64,000 nt of DNA from the NCBI GenBank assembly GCA_013364255.1, contig CP054936.1, forward strand, positions 7,706,353-7,770,352, in the 5' to 3' direction. A model generated the notes under the pieces. That model saw only the letters and a program-made list of their open reading frames with translations. It searched no databases and was not told where the DNA came from. Within the stretch, counting starts at the first letter, position 1, and each line of letters starts with the position of its first letter. Shown piece after piece: positions 48,222 to 57,729 of the stretch. Both the position numbers and the translations under genes were made by a program. This DNA is from Streptomyces seoulensis. Lineage in GTDB: Bacteria; Actinomycetota; Actinomycetes; Streptomycetales; Streptomycetaceae.

Positions 48222-49220
48222 ATGTTCCTCAGGGCGGACATGCGGGCTGCTGATGGTTTCGAGGCGTGGCGGCACGCGGTCAGGCAATCCCGGGCGTGCG
48301 AAGTGAGCACGGACCGCGAGGACGTCTTCCGGGGCAGCATGCGCCGCTTGCAACTGGGGCCGGTGACGCTGCTGCGATCGTCGTTCTCCGGGTTGCGGAT
48401 CACGAGCACAGCGGCCATGGCACGCCGGGCGGACCCTGAAGTATACCACGTGACGCTCCTCCTCAAAGGAAGCTTCGCTCTCACGCGAGGTGCGGAACCG
48501 ACCCAGGTCTTCACGCCGGGACACCTGCACGTCGTCGATGACTCGTCTCCGTTCGACCTGCGCGCGTTCGCGTCCGGCACCGTGCCTCCGAGTGACCAGC
48601 GCGTCGACGCCATCGGCCTCGACTTCCCGGTCTCCCTGCTGCCGTGGTCGCCCGACCAGTTGCGTGCGGTGCAGGGGCGTGGCTTCACCGGCGGTGAGGG
48701 TGTCGCCGGGGTGCTCGCCGAGCACCTTCTCGCACTGGACCGGCGCGGCCCGGAGCTGGGAGCCGTGGCAGCGCCGCACGTAGGCACGGCCGTTGTCGAT
48801 CTGGTGGCGGGCTGGCTGGCGCAAGAACTGGCCGCGGAGGGGGCGTTGTCCCAGGAGGCACGGCTCGGCGCGCTGGCGGCCAGTATCCGTGGTTTCATCC
48901 AGCGGAACTTGCACGATCCGCAGCTGTCGCCCTCCATGGTGGCGGCCGCGCACCACATATCGCTCAGCTACCTGCACCGCGTCTTCGGGCAGCAGTCGAA
49001 AGGTGAGACGGTGGCCGCGTGGATCCGCGGCCAGCGGCTGGAGAAGGCCCGCCGCGATCTGTCGGATCCGACGTTGCGCGCCCTGCCCGTTCACGCCGTC
49101 GCGGCCCGTTGGGGCATTCCCAGAGCCTCCGATTTCAGCCGGTCGTTCCGTGCCGCCTACGGGTTGTCCCCTCTCGAGTACCGGATGCGCGAGCTGCTGA
49201 ACGCCGGGGGTGGCGGTTAG
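48222..49220 (+). CDS. AraC-family transcriptional regulator
   Basis: 332 residues from ATG 48222, chosen because GGGAGGGG lies 9 bp upstream and FLRADMRAADGFEAWRHAVRQ matches the usual start of AraC-binding-like sensor domains. The first two thirds are a beta-rich ligand/sensor domain (YHVTLLLKGSFALTRG, FTPGHLHVVDDSSPFDL). The C-terminal about 110 residues are two helix-turn-helix units: LSPSMVAAAHHISLSYLHRVFGQQ and VHAVAARWGIPRASDFSRSFRAAYGLSPLEYR. Codon use is somewhat less C-rich than in the neighbours outside the repeats. As the only regulator in the island it probably controls the two secreted proteins. Confidence 0.9.
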   Translation: MFLRADMRAADGFEAWRHAVRQSRACEVSTDREDVFRGSMRRLQLGPVTLLRSSFSGLRITSTAAMARRADPEVYHVTLLLKGSFALTRGAEPTQVFTPGHLHVVDDSSPFDLRAFASGTVPPSDQRVDAIGLDFPVSLLPWSPDQLRAVQGRGFTGGEGVAGVLAEHLLALDRRGPELGAVAAPHVGTAVVDLVAGWLAQELAAEGALSQEARLGALAASIRGFIQRNLHDPQLSPSMVAAAHHISLSYLHRVFGQQSKGETVAAWIRGQRLEKARRDLSDPTLRALPVHAVAARWGIPRASDFSRSFRAAYGLSPLEYRMRELLNAGGGG

Positions 49221-49420
49221 CGGTGGCGGAGCGGCCGTGTCGGCGACCCAGGCTCCAGGTCCCGCTGGTGGGGCGTGGCGCGTTGGCTGTGCGTCTCCAC
49301 TCCCTGCGCGATGCGTCTCCTGCCGCTGTGCGAGACGCGGCCTCGCCCGTACGCGCTGTTACGTTTCGGGCGCCGCCGCTGGCGGTCTTGTGTCTTTTTC
49401 TTTTGAAGGGCAATCCTTTG

Positions 49421-49867
49421 ATGAAGCGTTCCCTCGCGTGCCTGGGAGTGTTCGTCTCGCTCACGGCCGGCCTGATCACGGCCGGTCCCATGGCGCAGGC
49501 CGCGTCCGGCGGTTGCACGGACCGGACGACGTACTACGACAAGGCTGGGTACTACACGGCCATTCCGACCGTGGGGCTGCGCGGAACGAACTTCTGCACG
49601 CTGAGGCGCGGGGCCTCCAACCTCGGCGTGTACGAACTTCAGGTCACGCTGTTCCAGTGCTACGGCCAGAACACGAACGGCTTCGACGGGCAGTTCGGTG
49701 CGGCGACCGAGGCAGCGCTCAAGCGCGTGCAGGCGGGCCTGGGGCTGACGGCTGACGGTGTGTACGGGCCGAACACCCGTGATGCGTTGCAATGGGCCTG
49801 GCGGACCTCCGCCGGCAATCAGCGGTGCCTCAAGCTGACGTCGGCGCCTGGACCGCTGACGGACTGA
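49421..49867 (+). CDS. Secreted peptidoglycan-binding protein
   Basis: 148 residues from ATG 49421. A Sec signal peptide (MKRSLACLGVFVSLTAGLI, cleavage after AQA) precedes a compact C-terminal PG_binding_1-like domain: LQVTLFQCYGQNTNGFDGQFGAATEAALKRVQAGLGLTADGVYGPNTRDALQW. The mature protein has at least four Cys, which could form disulfides outside the cell. There is no catalytic domain. It is 571 bp upstream of the giant muramidase/DNase protein and may help anchor it to cell wall or act alone at the envelope. Confidence 0.88.
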   Translation: MKRSLACLGVFVSLTAGLITAGPMAQAASGGCTDRTTYYDKAGYYTAIPTVGLRGTNFCTLRRGASNLGVYELQVTLFQCYGQNTNGFDGQFGAATEAALKRVQAGLGLTADGVYGPNTRDALQWAWRTSAGNQRCLKLTSAPGPLTD

Positions 49868-50438
49868 TCCTCGTGCGGGGCCGCGACCCGCTGGGCCCGC
49901 GCGGAGAACAACCACGTGGATGCCGGGCCCGTCGAGGCGTCCGGCCACGCGCTGTCTGCCGTCACCACAGGGGAGTGACGGCAGGTCAGCGCGCGCGGCG
50001 GGCCTGACGGGGCAACCCTGCGCCGCGGTTCCTGGCGGGTTGCGCTGTCCACGCCGTGCCGCGTCCGGCGGTGGCCGAGTTCGGCTCGGGCCTTCCGCAA
50101 CACGCCAGGACGCACACGGAGTTGTCGGCGGGGATCGCGGGCGACTGGACACTGGTGTGGGACGGCGTGGCCGCAAGGCGACACGGTGACGGCCGTTGAG
50201 CCGCTCGTCGTGCGCTGCGGGGGCGACCGGGGCCCCGCACTTCGGTGCACAGGCCCCGAGGTGCCGGCGAGTCCGCCGCGTGCTCGTCGAGCCTCCCGCG
50301 TGCTCTTCGAGCGACGGGATCACACAGGACTCCTGGATGGCGGTCCCGCCGCGACCGCCTGATCGACAGGTCATCCGAGTAGAGGTCGGGTACCCGGCTG
50401 AACAAGCGCGGGCCGGCCACCACGTGCTGTGAAGGAAT
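49868..50438. other. 571-bp gap before the large secreted protein
   Basis: I see no gene with ribosome-binding site and plausible coding bias on either strand, no clear hairpin terminator and no repeat. It probably holds the promoter of the large gene. Confidence 0.45.
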
Positions 50439-53400
50439 GTGCACTTGAGAGTGTCCGGAAGAACGAGAGCGGCAGCGGTCGCCCTGGCGACGGGGCTGCT
50501 GGGCATGGGTGTTGCCGCCCAGCCCGCAGCGCACGCCGATGCGTCGCCCTCACCCGCGAAGGCGACGGTCTACGCCACCGCGATACCCGTGACCCAGCGG
50601 GCCGACGTCCTCGGGAAGGACTGGCGCGCCTCGGGCGACCGCGCCTGGACGACCACCGGTGACGCGCGGGGATTTCATGTGCTGTCCGCCGTCCGGAGCA
50701 GCGGCTACGCCTGGAAGACCGCGGCGAGCCTGAAGGAGCCCGGATTCGACACCGACGCGTGGATCGGCAACGCGTGCGTCACTGGGTCGGGCAAGCGAGC
50801 TGTCGTGGTCTACGCGCCCCGGACCTTCACCAACAAGCCTCAGCTCATGGCCCGGGGCGGGTTCGCCGCAGTCGTCGAACTCGACACGGGCAAGGTCACC
50901 AAGCTCGGGGTGCAGACGTCGTTGTCGTACTACAACCCGGGCTGCGGGGCCGGAGAGACGGCGGTGCTGACCCAGTCTCCCGGTGAGGACAAACGGGCGA
51001 CACGCCTGTTCCGGCTCGATACGCGGACGGGAAAGCTCGGCCCGGCGATCCGGACGGCCGGTCAGGTCACCTCGGCCGTCCCCGCCGGGGACGGCAGCAT
51101 CGTGGCGGCGGCGGGCGCCGCCCTGGTCGAGGTCGCCGACACCGGTTCCCGCACCACGCTCGCCCACACCGACTCCGCGCCCTACCGGATCACACCGGAT
51201 GGTGAGGGAGGCGTGGTCTTCCTCGACGCGGCCGCTGCCGGTCGTCAGGCGGGTCCGCGCCCGGCCACCGCCGTACCGGCCCCCGCGAGGACCACCCGTG
51301 TCAAGCGCGTCACGGCGGCCCAGCTGCGCCGGCCCGTCGCCGCGCACACCACGCCCGAGGTGTTGGCGGAAGGCTCCTTGACCGGTACGGGTATCGCACG
51401 TGCCGCGGGCACCGTCTACCTCACCGGCGACACGCGACTGTCCGCACGGAAGCTTCCGCACGTGGTACGCCGACTGCCCTCGGCGGCGAAGGACGCCGTC
51501 GTGTCGACGCAGGGGCAGGCCGTGCTGAACCGGAACACGTGGGCTGACGGCAAGGACTCCCGCGTCCAGTCGCCTGCCGGCGCCGCCCGGCCCGTGGCAC
51601 TTGCTCTCTCCGTCGTCCCCACCGGCCGCACCGCCCAGTTCACCGTCGCCCCCGGCGCGGCGGCCACCGCTTCCGCCGTAGACGGCAGCGCCCCTTCGCC
51701 TGCCTTGCCGAAGCCGCGCGGAAGCAGCACAGCAGGGACAAGGGCGGCGGCCGTCGGGACCTCGCCAGGCTCGCCCGGCGAGGTCGTCGAGTCGGACCGC
51801 AGTTGTTCCGTCCCCCGCAACGACCCGCGCAACCAGGCCATGCAGCCCAAGCCACGCCAGGTGGAATGGGCGGTCGACCAGGCGGTCAAGGGAACCTTGA
51901 ACGTCAGCCGACCCGCGAACTGGAAGAACCTCGGCATGCCGGCGTACCGGCCCATGTCGCTCTTCCCCGCCACGGGCCTGGAAGGCGGCGGCCAGATCCC
52001 TGCTCAGATCATGCTGGGCGTCACGGCCCAGGAGTCCAACATGTGGCAGGCGGCGCGCAGCGCGTTGCCCGGCGAGACCGGGAATCCGCTGATCGGGAAC
52101 TACTACGGCCTTCAACTCTATGACAGCGACCCGAACAACGACTGGGACATCGACTGGTCTAAAGCCGACTGCGGGTACGGCATGACGCAAGTCACGGACC
52201 ACATGCGGATGGCCGGCCGCGAGGGCGACAAGGGCGGCGCCGCCTGGGACTACCAGAAGCAGCGTGCCGTGGCCCTGGACTACACCGCCAACCTCGCGGC
52301 GGGCATGCAGATCCTCACCGGCAAGTGGAACGAGACCCGCCAGGCGGGCATGATCGTGAACAACGGCAACAGCGCGAAGATCGAGAACTGGTTCTTCGCC
52401 CTGTGGGCCTACAACTCCGGCTTCTACCCGCAGGCCGACGCGGGCACCCACGGCGGTAAATGGGGAGTGGGCTGGGCCAACAACCCCGCCAACCCCGAGT
52501 GGGACGAGTCCCGTACGCCCTTCCTGGAGGACAGCCTCGGCAACAACCACTACGCCGACGCCGCGCACCCGCAGAACTGGCCCTACCCGGAGAAGGTCAT
52601 CGGCTTCGCGGCACACCCGGTCGAAGGAGTCGAGTCCCCCGGGACCACCGTGGCCGGTTTCCGCGCCGCGTGGTGGAACGGCACCGTCGGCACCGCCCAG
52701 ATCCCCGGCACCGACAAGTACAACCGCGCGCAGGCCAAGCCGCCGATCACCACGTTCTGCACCGCTGACAACAACTGCGAGCCCGCCAAGATCGGTACCG
52801 GAGCCTCCAACTCCCTGGGCGGCGGCCCCTGCACGCTCGCCGACTTCCACTGCTGGTGGAACAAGTCCGTCTCCTGGAAGAACGACTGCAACTACACGTG
52901 CGGCAACGAACTGGTCCGGTTCAACAGCTCCTACCCCGAGGAGGCGGACGGCTCGTCCTACCCGCCCAGTTGCTCGACCAGCGGGCTGCCCGGCGGCGCA
53001 CTGATCGTCGATGACGTGGCCGACGACGTACCGGCGGTCCGGCCCGGCTGCACACGCACCTGGACCAACGCGGGCTCCTTCACCATGGACTTCGGCCAGG
53101 GCGAGACGGTGAAGGACCAGAACGGCAACCCGACCACCGGCTGGCCCGCCAAGATCGACGTACACCAGCTCGGAGGCGGATTCGGCGGCCACTTCTACTT
53201 CGGGCATACCCGCAAACCCGACGCCAAGGGGCAGCGTCTGAAGGCCACCGGCATCTGGACCCTGAACAAGCCCCTCGACAGCGCCGCGACGGCCGCCAAG
53301 GTCATGGTCCACCTGCCCGACCACGGAGCACGCGCCCAGGACACCTTCTACGAGGTGAGAACGCCGCAGGGCTGGGTCGCCGCACCGCCTGTCAACCAGC

Positions 53401-54896
53401 GCCTGGAAGGCGGCGAGGGAACCAACCGATGGATCACCCTGGGCGCCTACCAGTTCAGCGGTTCGGTGCCCGCTGTCCGGCTCAGCACCCTCAGCACCTC
53501 CGGTACCAGCGACGACGACATCGCTTTCGACGCGGTCGCCTTCGTCCCCGGCGACTACTCGGGCATGCCGTCCATCTCCTTCCCCGACGACAATCCCCAG
53601 GCGCCCGACGTCGACTACGTCAACCAGCCGATGGTCCCGGCGGCCGCACCCGTCTTCTACTCCCTCGGCAACACCTCGGCGGGCGCGGGCAAGCGCACCG
53701 CCCTCAAAGCCCCGTCCGCTACCGCGCCCGTGGCGTGCGAGGCGGCCCGGAAGCCGGGCAACGGCATGTGCATCACGCTGGGGAAGAAGAAGGCGGTGAA
53801 CCCGCGCGGTCGGAGTTCCAGCGGCTCGGCGTCCTCCACCTCGCCCGGTTCGGAACTGTCCTGCGCCGCCAGCAGAAGCAACCTGAGCCGCTACGTCGGA
53901 TGCCTCACCAGCGACACGCCCGTCACCCTCGTGCTCTACAAGGACCGGGCACCGGTCGGCACCGCGAGCTGGGACATCTACCAGAAGATTCAGCTGTACC
54001 AGAACGAGAACAGCATCGACCAGACCATCACGATCATCCCCAACAACATCGACCCCGCACTCGCCAGCGTGACCCTCGACTGGAACGCCGTGTGCAAGGG
54101 CGCCTGTTCGACCGGGACCCAGCAGTGGCGGGGGACTCCCACCTGGACACCCGGTGACCAGCACTCGGTGACGGCCGGTGCGGGCCAGTGGTGGACCGGC
54201 ACCACCGGAGCGTCCCTGCTCGACCTCTCCTGGACCTTCACCGCGCGCTCGCCGGTCACCACCGACACGCCGACCGTGATGTGGACCGACAGTGACATGC
54301 CGGTCCGGTGCGACGTCATCATGGGCAAGGAGGAGGTGCCCGAGACCAAGCCGGGCTGCGTCTTCAGCAAGTACATCCCCACCCTCACCCTCAACACCGC
54401 CCAGCGGCCCGCGGCAAGCGCGCTGTACTGGCTCCTCATGGAGAAGCTCAAGACCCATCCCGGCAGCAGGAAGTACAACAGCCCCCTGCACCGGCAGGCC
54501 GACCAGGCCATCGCCGACAAGAACCGCCGGGTGATCTGCGACAGCACCTTCAACCCCGTCCCGACGGGGACGTCGGACGGCCCGTCCTGCGACGAGTACC
54601 CCTTCGCCAAGGCCCGGGAAAGCGGCGGGGGTTCTCTCACCTCCGGAGCTCAGTGCGCGCAGTTCTACGCCGTGAAGGCCGGCGCCCGCTGGCAACTCAA
54701 GTACGACACGACCTCCCCTCTCCCCACCTGGAACGAACTGTGCGGGCGCGGCAGCATCCCGCTCTCCCAGAACACAGGAGCGGGCGGCGAACTCGGCCGC
54801 TTCACCACCGCCGTACGCCTGCACGACGACGACGCCTACTTCGTGGAGGCACCGGGATTCGACAACTGCACCATGACCGCGTGCGACCTGCCGTAG
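50439..54896 (+). CDS. Giant secreted protein: transglycosylase-like + golvesin-like + NucA/NucB DNase-like domains
   Basis: 1485 residues from GTG 50439 (GAAGGA just upstream; GTG 50451 is an alternative). The signal peptide spans about 1-33, ending AAHADA. Residues 40-400 are beta-rich and look propeller-like. About 515-660 resembles a lytic transglycosylase: the catalytic-Glu candidate E532 in TAQESNMW and the GYGMTQV motif at about 579-585. Residues about 845-1035 resemble a golvesin-type C-terminal domain ending FDAVAFVPGDY. The C-terminus carries NRRVICDSTFNP and CDEYPFA (C1384 to A1390), the signature of NucA/NucB extracellular DNases. So one exported chain may cut both peptidoglycan and DNA. 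No immunity gene is evident. It lies inside the tRNA-flanked island. Confidence 0.85.
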   Translation: MHLRVSGRTRAAAVALATGLLGMGVAAQPAAHADASPSPAKATVYATAIPVTQRADVLGKDWRASGDRAWTTTGDARGFHVLSAVRSSGYAWKTAASLKEPGFDTDAWIGNACVTGSGKRAVVVYAPRTFTNKPQLMARGGFAAVVELDTGKVTKLGVQTSLSYYNPGCGAGETAVLTQSPGEDKRATRLFRLDTRTGKLGPAIRTAGQVTSAVPAGDGSIVAAAGAALVEVADTGSRTTLAHTDSAPYRITPDGEGGVVFLDAAAAGRQAGPRPATAVPAPARTTRVKRVTAAQLRRPVAAHTTPEVLAEGSLTGTGIARAAGTVYLTGDTRLSARKLPHVVRRLPSAAKDAVVSTQGQAVLNRNTWADGKDSRVQSPAGAARPVALALSVVPTGRTAQFTVAPGAAATASAVDGSAPSPALPKPRGSSTAGTRAAAVGTSPGSPGEVVESDRSCSVPRNDPRNQAMQPKPRQVEWAVDQAVKGTLNVSRPANWKNLGMPAYRPMSLFPATGLEGGGQIPAQIMLGVTAQESNMWQAARSALPGETGNPLIGNYYGLQLYDSDPNNDWDIDWSKADCGYGMTQVTDHMRMAGREGDKGGAAWDYQKQRAVALDYTANLAAGMQILTGKWNETRQAGMIVNNGNSAKIENWFFALWAYNSGFYPQADAGTHGGKWGVGWANNPANPEWDESRTPFLEDSLGNNHYADAAHPQNWPYPEKVIGFAAHPVEGVESPGTTVAGFRAAWWNGTVGTAQIPGTDKYNRAQAKPPITTFCTADNNCEPAKIGTGASNSLGGGPCTLADFHCWWNKSVSWKNDCNYTCGNELVRFNSSYPEEADGSSYPPSCSTSGLPGGALIVDDVADDVPAVRPGCTRTWTNAGSFTMDFGQGETVKDQNGNPTTGWPAKIDVHQLGGGFGGHFYFGHTRKPDAKGQRLKATGIWTLNKPLDSAATAAKVMVHLPDHGARAQDTFYEVRTPQGWVAAPPVNQRLEGGEGTNRWITLGAYQFSGSVPAVRLSTLSTSGTSDDDIAFDAVAFVPGDYSGMPSISFPDDNPQAPDVDYVNQPMVPAAAPVFYSLGNTSAGAGKRTALKAPSATAPVACEAARKPGNGMCITLGKKKAVNPRGRSSSGSASSTSPGSELSCAASRSNLSRYVGCLTSDTPVTLVLYKDRAPVGTASWDIYQKIQLYQNENSIDQTITIIPNNIDPALASVTLDWNAVCKGACSTGTQQWRGTPTWTPGDQHSVTAGAGQWWTGTTGASLLDLSWTFTARSPVTTDTPTVMWTDSDMPVRCDVIMGKEEVPETKPGCVFSKYIPTLTLNTAQRPAASALYWLLMEKLKTHPGSRKYNSPLHRQADQAIADKNRRVICDSTFNPVPTGTSDGPSCDEYPFAKARESGGGSLTSGAQCAQFYAVKAGARWQLKYDTTSPLPTWNELCGRGSIPLSQNTGAGGELGRFTTAVRLHDDDAYFVEAPGFDNCTMTACDLP

Positions 54897-55227
54897 AGCC
54901 TGACCGCGTCAGGGCCGAGAAGGCCCGTGGACGAGACAGTTCGAAGGCCCGGCTGCTGCGTGAGTGAGCGAGCGGTCGGGCGAGCGGTAGGCGCCAGCCT
55001 GTCGAGAGCGCGGCGCGGTCTGGGGCCCGTCGCAGGGGGAAATACCCTTGACCCCCTACTCCTGGGGGTCAAGGGGGCGCAGGTGCACATCCTGTCGCCC
55101 CGACTGGAGACAGTCGCAGATCAGGGCCGGTTTCGGAGCAATCCGAAACCGGCCCTGATCGTCTGTGGGGACCCGTCCGCGTCCGAGCGCCCTCCGCGCC
55201 CGCTGCCGCGCCCGTCCGCGCGGCTCC
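54897..55227. other. Right end of the putative island
   Basis: After the large gene comes a 12-bp perfect stem at 55045-55075 (CCCTTGACCCCC, loop tactcct), the right attachment-like repeat at 55062-55158, and then the 3' end of the Lrp gene. No gene was seen. Confidence 0.6.
55062..55158 (+). repeat. attachment-site-like direct repeat, right copy
   Basis: This is an imperfect copy of the tRNA-Pro 3' half and its terminator (compare 47740-47834). It lacks the acceptor 5' strand and D arm, so it is not a working tRNA. Mismatches in the T loop (gtgcacat for gttcaaat) show that it is old or was carried in by the element. The terminator stem here is a perfect 17 bp (55121-55137 with 55142-55158). 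Confidence 0.8.
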
Positions 55228-56133
55228 TCAGCCGCCGACGGTCCCGTAGCGCTCCTGCACCAGCCGCAGGTGCGTCCACGAGCGCAGGCCGACGACGCCG
55301 TCCATCGTCCCGATCCGGTCGAGCACGGCGATGGTGTCCTCGACCGTGGTGGTCACGACGGTGCCCACGGCGTCCGCGGTGCCGAGCGTCAGGGCCAGGA
55401 AGTCGACGGCGCCGATCTCCTCGATCCGGTGGAGCACGTCCCGCGCCTTCCCCGCGAGGTCGAGGGCGAAGCCGGTCATGAAGGAGCGGCCGAGCCTGGT
55501 CGGGTTCACCAGCGTGACGATCCGGACGACACCCAGATCGAGCAGGTTGCGCACCCGTGCCCGAGTGGCCGCCGCCGACAGACCGACGTGTGCCGCGAGG
55601 TCGGCGTAGCTGGTGCGGCCGTCGGCGCGGAGCAGATCGACCAGCGTCCGGTCGAGGCGGTCGACGGCCGGATCCGTGCCGGCCGCGGCCCTCGGCGGCG
55701 GCAGATGCGGCTCCTTGACCACATCGGTGTAGACGAGCGTCTCGACGCGCGTGACGCCCTCGGCGCCGCGAAGGCGGTCGACGACGTTCCCGAGCCGGCG
55801 CAGATCGGTGGTCCTGATCTCCGCGACCACGCCGGCCCGTCCTGAGACGATGGACACGAACACTGTCTCGTCCTGGTCGGCGAGCATACGGGCGACATCG
55901 TCGCGGCGCGCCCCGGTCACACCCACGGACAGGTGTGCGGTGGCGTGGATGCCGTCGAACTCGGGTCGGACGGTGGCCACCACGCGCAGCACGCCGTCGT
56001 CGAAGAGCCGCAGCACACGCGAGCGGACGGCCTTGCGGGACAGGCCCACCCGCCCGGCGAGCGACTCGAAGGAGGCGCGGCCGTCCTCGCGCAGCGCCTC
56101 GACGAGTTCGAGGTCGGTTTCGGTCAGGTTCAC
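55228..56133 (-). CDS. Lrp/AsnC-family regulator with duplicated domains
   Basis: 301 residues from GTG 56133, the start that gives the family N-terminus NLTETDLELVEALREDGRASFESLAGRVGLSRKAVRSRV. A second AsnC-type helix-turn-helix follows near residue 165 (VDRLDRTLVDLLRADGRTSYADLAAHVGLSAAATRARVRNLLDLGVVRIV), and the C-terminal RAM-like sensor (FALDLAGKARDVLHRIEEI... GTVVTTTVEDTIAVLDRI) ends the chain. Lrp proteins usually have one HTH, but tandem versions of this length are common in actinobacteria. It is divergent from the NCS1 permease and probably controls it in response to the transported compound. Confidence 0.9.
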   Translation of the reverse strand: MNLTETDLELVEALREDGRASFESLAGRVGLSRKAVRSRVLRLFDDGVLRVVATVRPEFDGIHATAHLSVGVTGARRDDVARMLADQDETVFVSIVSGRAGVVAEIRTTDLRRLGNVVDRLRGAEGVTRVETLVYTDVVKEPHLPPPRAAAGTDPAVDRLDRTLVDLLRADGRTSYADLAAHVGLSAAATRARVRNLLDLGVVRIVTLVNPTRLGRSFMTGFALDLAGKARDVLHRIEEIGAVDFLALTLGTADAVGTVVTTTVEDTIAVLDRIGTMDGVVGLRSWTHLRLVQERYGTVGG

Positions 56134-56289
56134 CGGGCTCAGGGTAGCGAATCGGGTGCGTCGAGACGTTCCGACGATCGAATGGGGCGTTGACGGTACG
56201 CCATCTCGCCCATATCGTTTGGTCTGCTCGTGCACAACGAGCCATTCGGACAATGGCCGGGGCCTCCGGCACGAATCGCAGGAGATCCG

Positions 56290-57729
56290 GTGAGGACAGA
56301 CGAGCGCGGCCGCCCAGGTGGGCGCCCGGGTGGGATCGAGACCCACACCATCGACTTCATCCCGCCGGCCGAGCGGCGCGGCAAGCCGTGGCACCTGTTC
56401 ACGCTGTGGTTCGGGGCGAACAGCGTCATCGTCAGCGTGGTCACCGCCTCGATCTTGGTCGGCGGCGGCATGTCGTTCGCCTGGTCGGTCGCGGCCATCG
56501 TCATCGGCTTCGCGCTCGGCGGATTCCTCGCGGCCTTCCACTCGGCCCAGGGCCCTCAGCTCGGCATCCCGCAGATGATCCAGAGCCGTGCCCAGTTCGG
56601 GTACGTCGGCGGAATCGTCCCGATGATCATCGCGGAGATCAACTACCTGGTCTTCTTCGCCGCCGCACCGGCGATCTGCGGTCTGCTGGCCCACGCGGTG
56701 TGGGGCTGGAACGCCTACCTCGTCGCCGTGGTCGTCACCGCGATCACCTTCGTGGTGGCCCTCTTCGGCTACGACCTCAGCCATCGGCTGGCGAAATACC
56801 TCAGCGTCGCCTCGGTGGTCGTCTTCGGGATCCTGACGATCCTGGTGCTCAGCCACTCGGGCATCGACCACCCCACCACGCACCACCTGCACACCGGCGG
56901 CTTCCAGACCGGCCTGTTCCTCACCGGGATCGCGGTGACCTTCGTCTACGCCGCGGGCTACGCGCCCTACATCGCCGACTACTCCCGCTACCTGCCGGAG
57001 TCGACGTCGACCCGTGCGACCGCTTGGTGGACCTACGCCGGCATCGTGATCTCGGGCATCTGGCTGTTCGTGCTCGGCGCCTACCTGACCACCGTCACCG
57101 GCTTCGGCGCCGACACCCTGGGCTCGGTGGTCCAGGTCGGCGACTCCTTCGGCAAGGCCTTCACCGCGCTGCTGGTGGTCGTGGTGATGGGCATCCAGGT
57201 GCTCCAGGGCTCGCTGTCGATGTACGCCGGCGGCAACACCGCGCTCAGCATCGCCACCTCGCTGCGCCGTACCGCCGCGCCGGTCGAGGCGAGCCTGCGC
57301 ACCCGGCTGTGGTCCCTCGTGCCCTTCGCGCTCGTCTGCCTGGCCGCGACCCTCGCCTATTCGAAGAGCTTCACCAGCGCGTTCACCGACGCCCTGGGGG
57401 TGGTGCTGATCCTGCTGATCCCGTGGTCGGCGATCAACCTCGCCGACTTCTACTTCGTCCGCGACGGCCACTACGACGTGCAGGCGATCTTCGACCCGAA
57501 CGGCACGTACGGCCGCGTCAACGTCGCCGGCGCCGTCAGCTTCCTGCTCGGCTTCGTGGTCGAGCTGCCCTTCGCCAACCTCGGCTTCTGGGCCGGGCCC
57601 GTCGCGCACAGGCTCGACGGCGGCGACCTGTCCTGGCTGGTCGGCATCGTGGTCAGCGGCGCCTGCTACCTGTTGATGACCCGGACCGCGTCCGTCGCGG
57701 CCGACACCCCGGAGGCTTCCACCCGATGA
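56290..57729 (+). CDS. NCS1-family permease (purine/cytosine/hydantoin type)
   Basis: 479 residues from GTG 56290 with AGGAGA at good spacing. Twelve membrane helices are expected; WHLFTLWFGANSVIVSVVTASILVGGGMSFAW opens TM1-2 as in NCS1 transporters, followed by QGPQLGIPQMIQSRAQFGYVG. These symporters import nucleobases, hydantoins, allantoin or thiamine precursors. The stop overlaps the start of the amidohydrolase (ATGA), so the two are translationally coupled and probably handle the same nitrogen compound. Confidence 0.9.
   Translation: MRTDERGRPGGRPGGIETHTIDFIPPAERRGKPWHLFTLWFGANSVIVSVVTASILVGGGMSFAWSVAAIVIGFALGGFLAAFHSAQGPQLGIPQMIQSRAQFGYVGGIVPMIIAEINYLVFFAAAPAICGLLAHAVWGWNAYLVAVVVTAITFVVALFGYDLSHRLAKYLSVASVVVFGILTILVLSHSGIDHPTTHHLHTGGFQTGLFLTGIAVTFVYAAGYAPYIADYSRYLPESTSTRATAWWTYAGIVISGIWLFVLGAYLTTVTGFGADTLGSVVQVGDSFGKAFTALLVVVVMGIQVLQGSLSMYAGGNTALSIATSLRRTAAPVEASLRTRLWSLVPFALVCLAATLAYSKSFTSAFTDALGVVLILLIPWSAINLADFYFVRDGHYDVQAIFDPNGTYGRVNVAGAVSFLLGFVVELPFANLGFWAGPVAHRLDGGDLSWLVGIVVSGACYLLMTRTASVAADTPEASTR

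Noticed and set aside
55062..55158. Second tRNA-Pro gene
   Set aside because: Only the anticodon loop onward is present; the 5' acceptor strand and D arm are missing and the T loop is altered.
55228..57609. Minus-strand open frame of 793 codons joined to the Lrp gene
   Set aside because: Only the last 301 codons are the Lrp protein; the upstream part is a shadow of the NCS1 permease gene.
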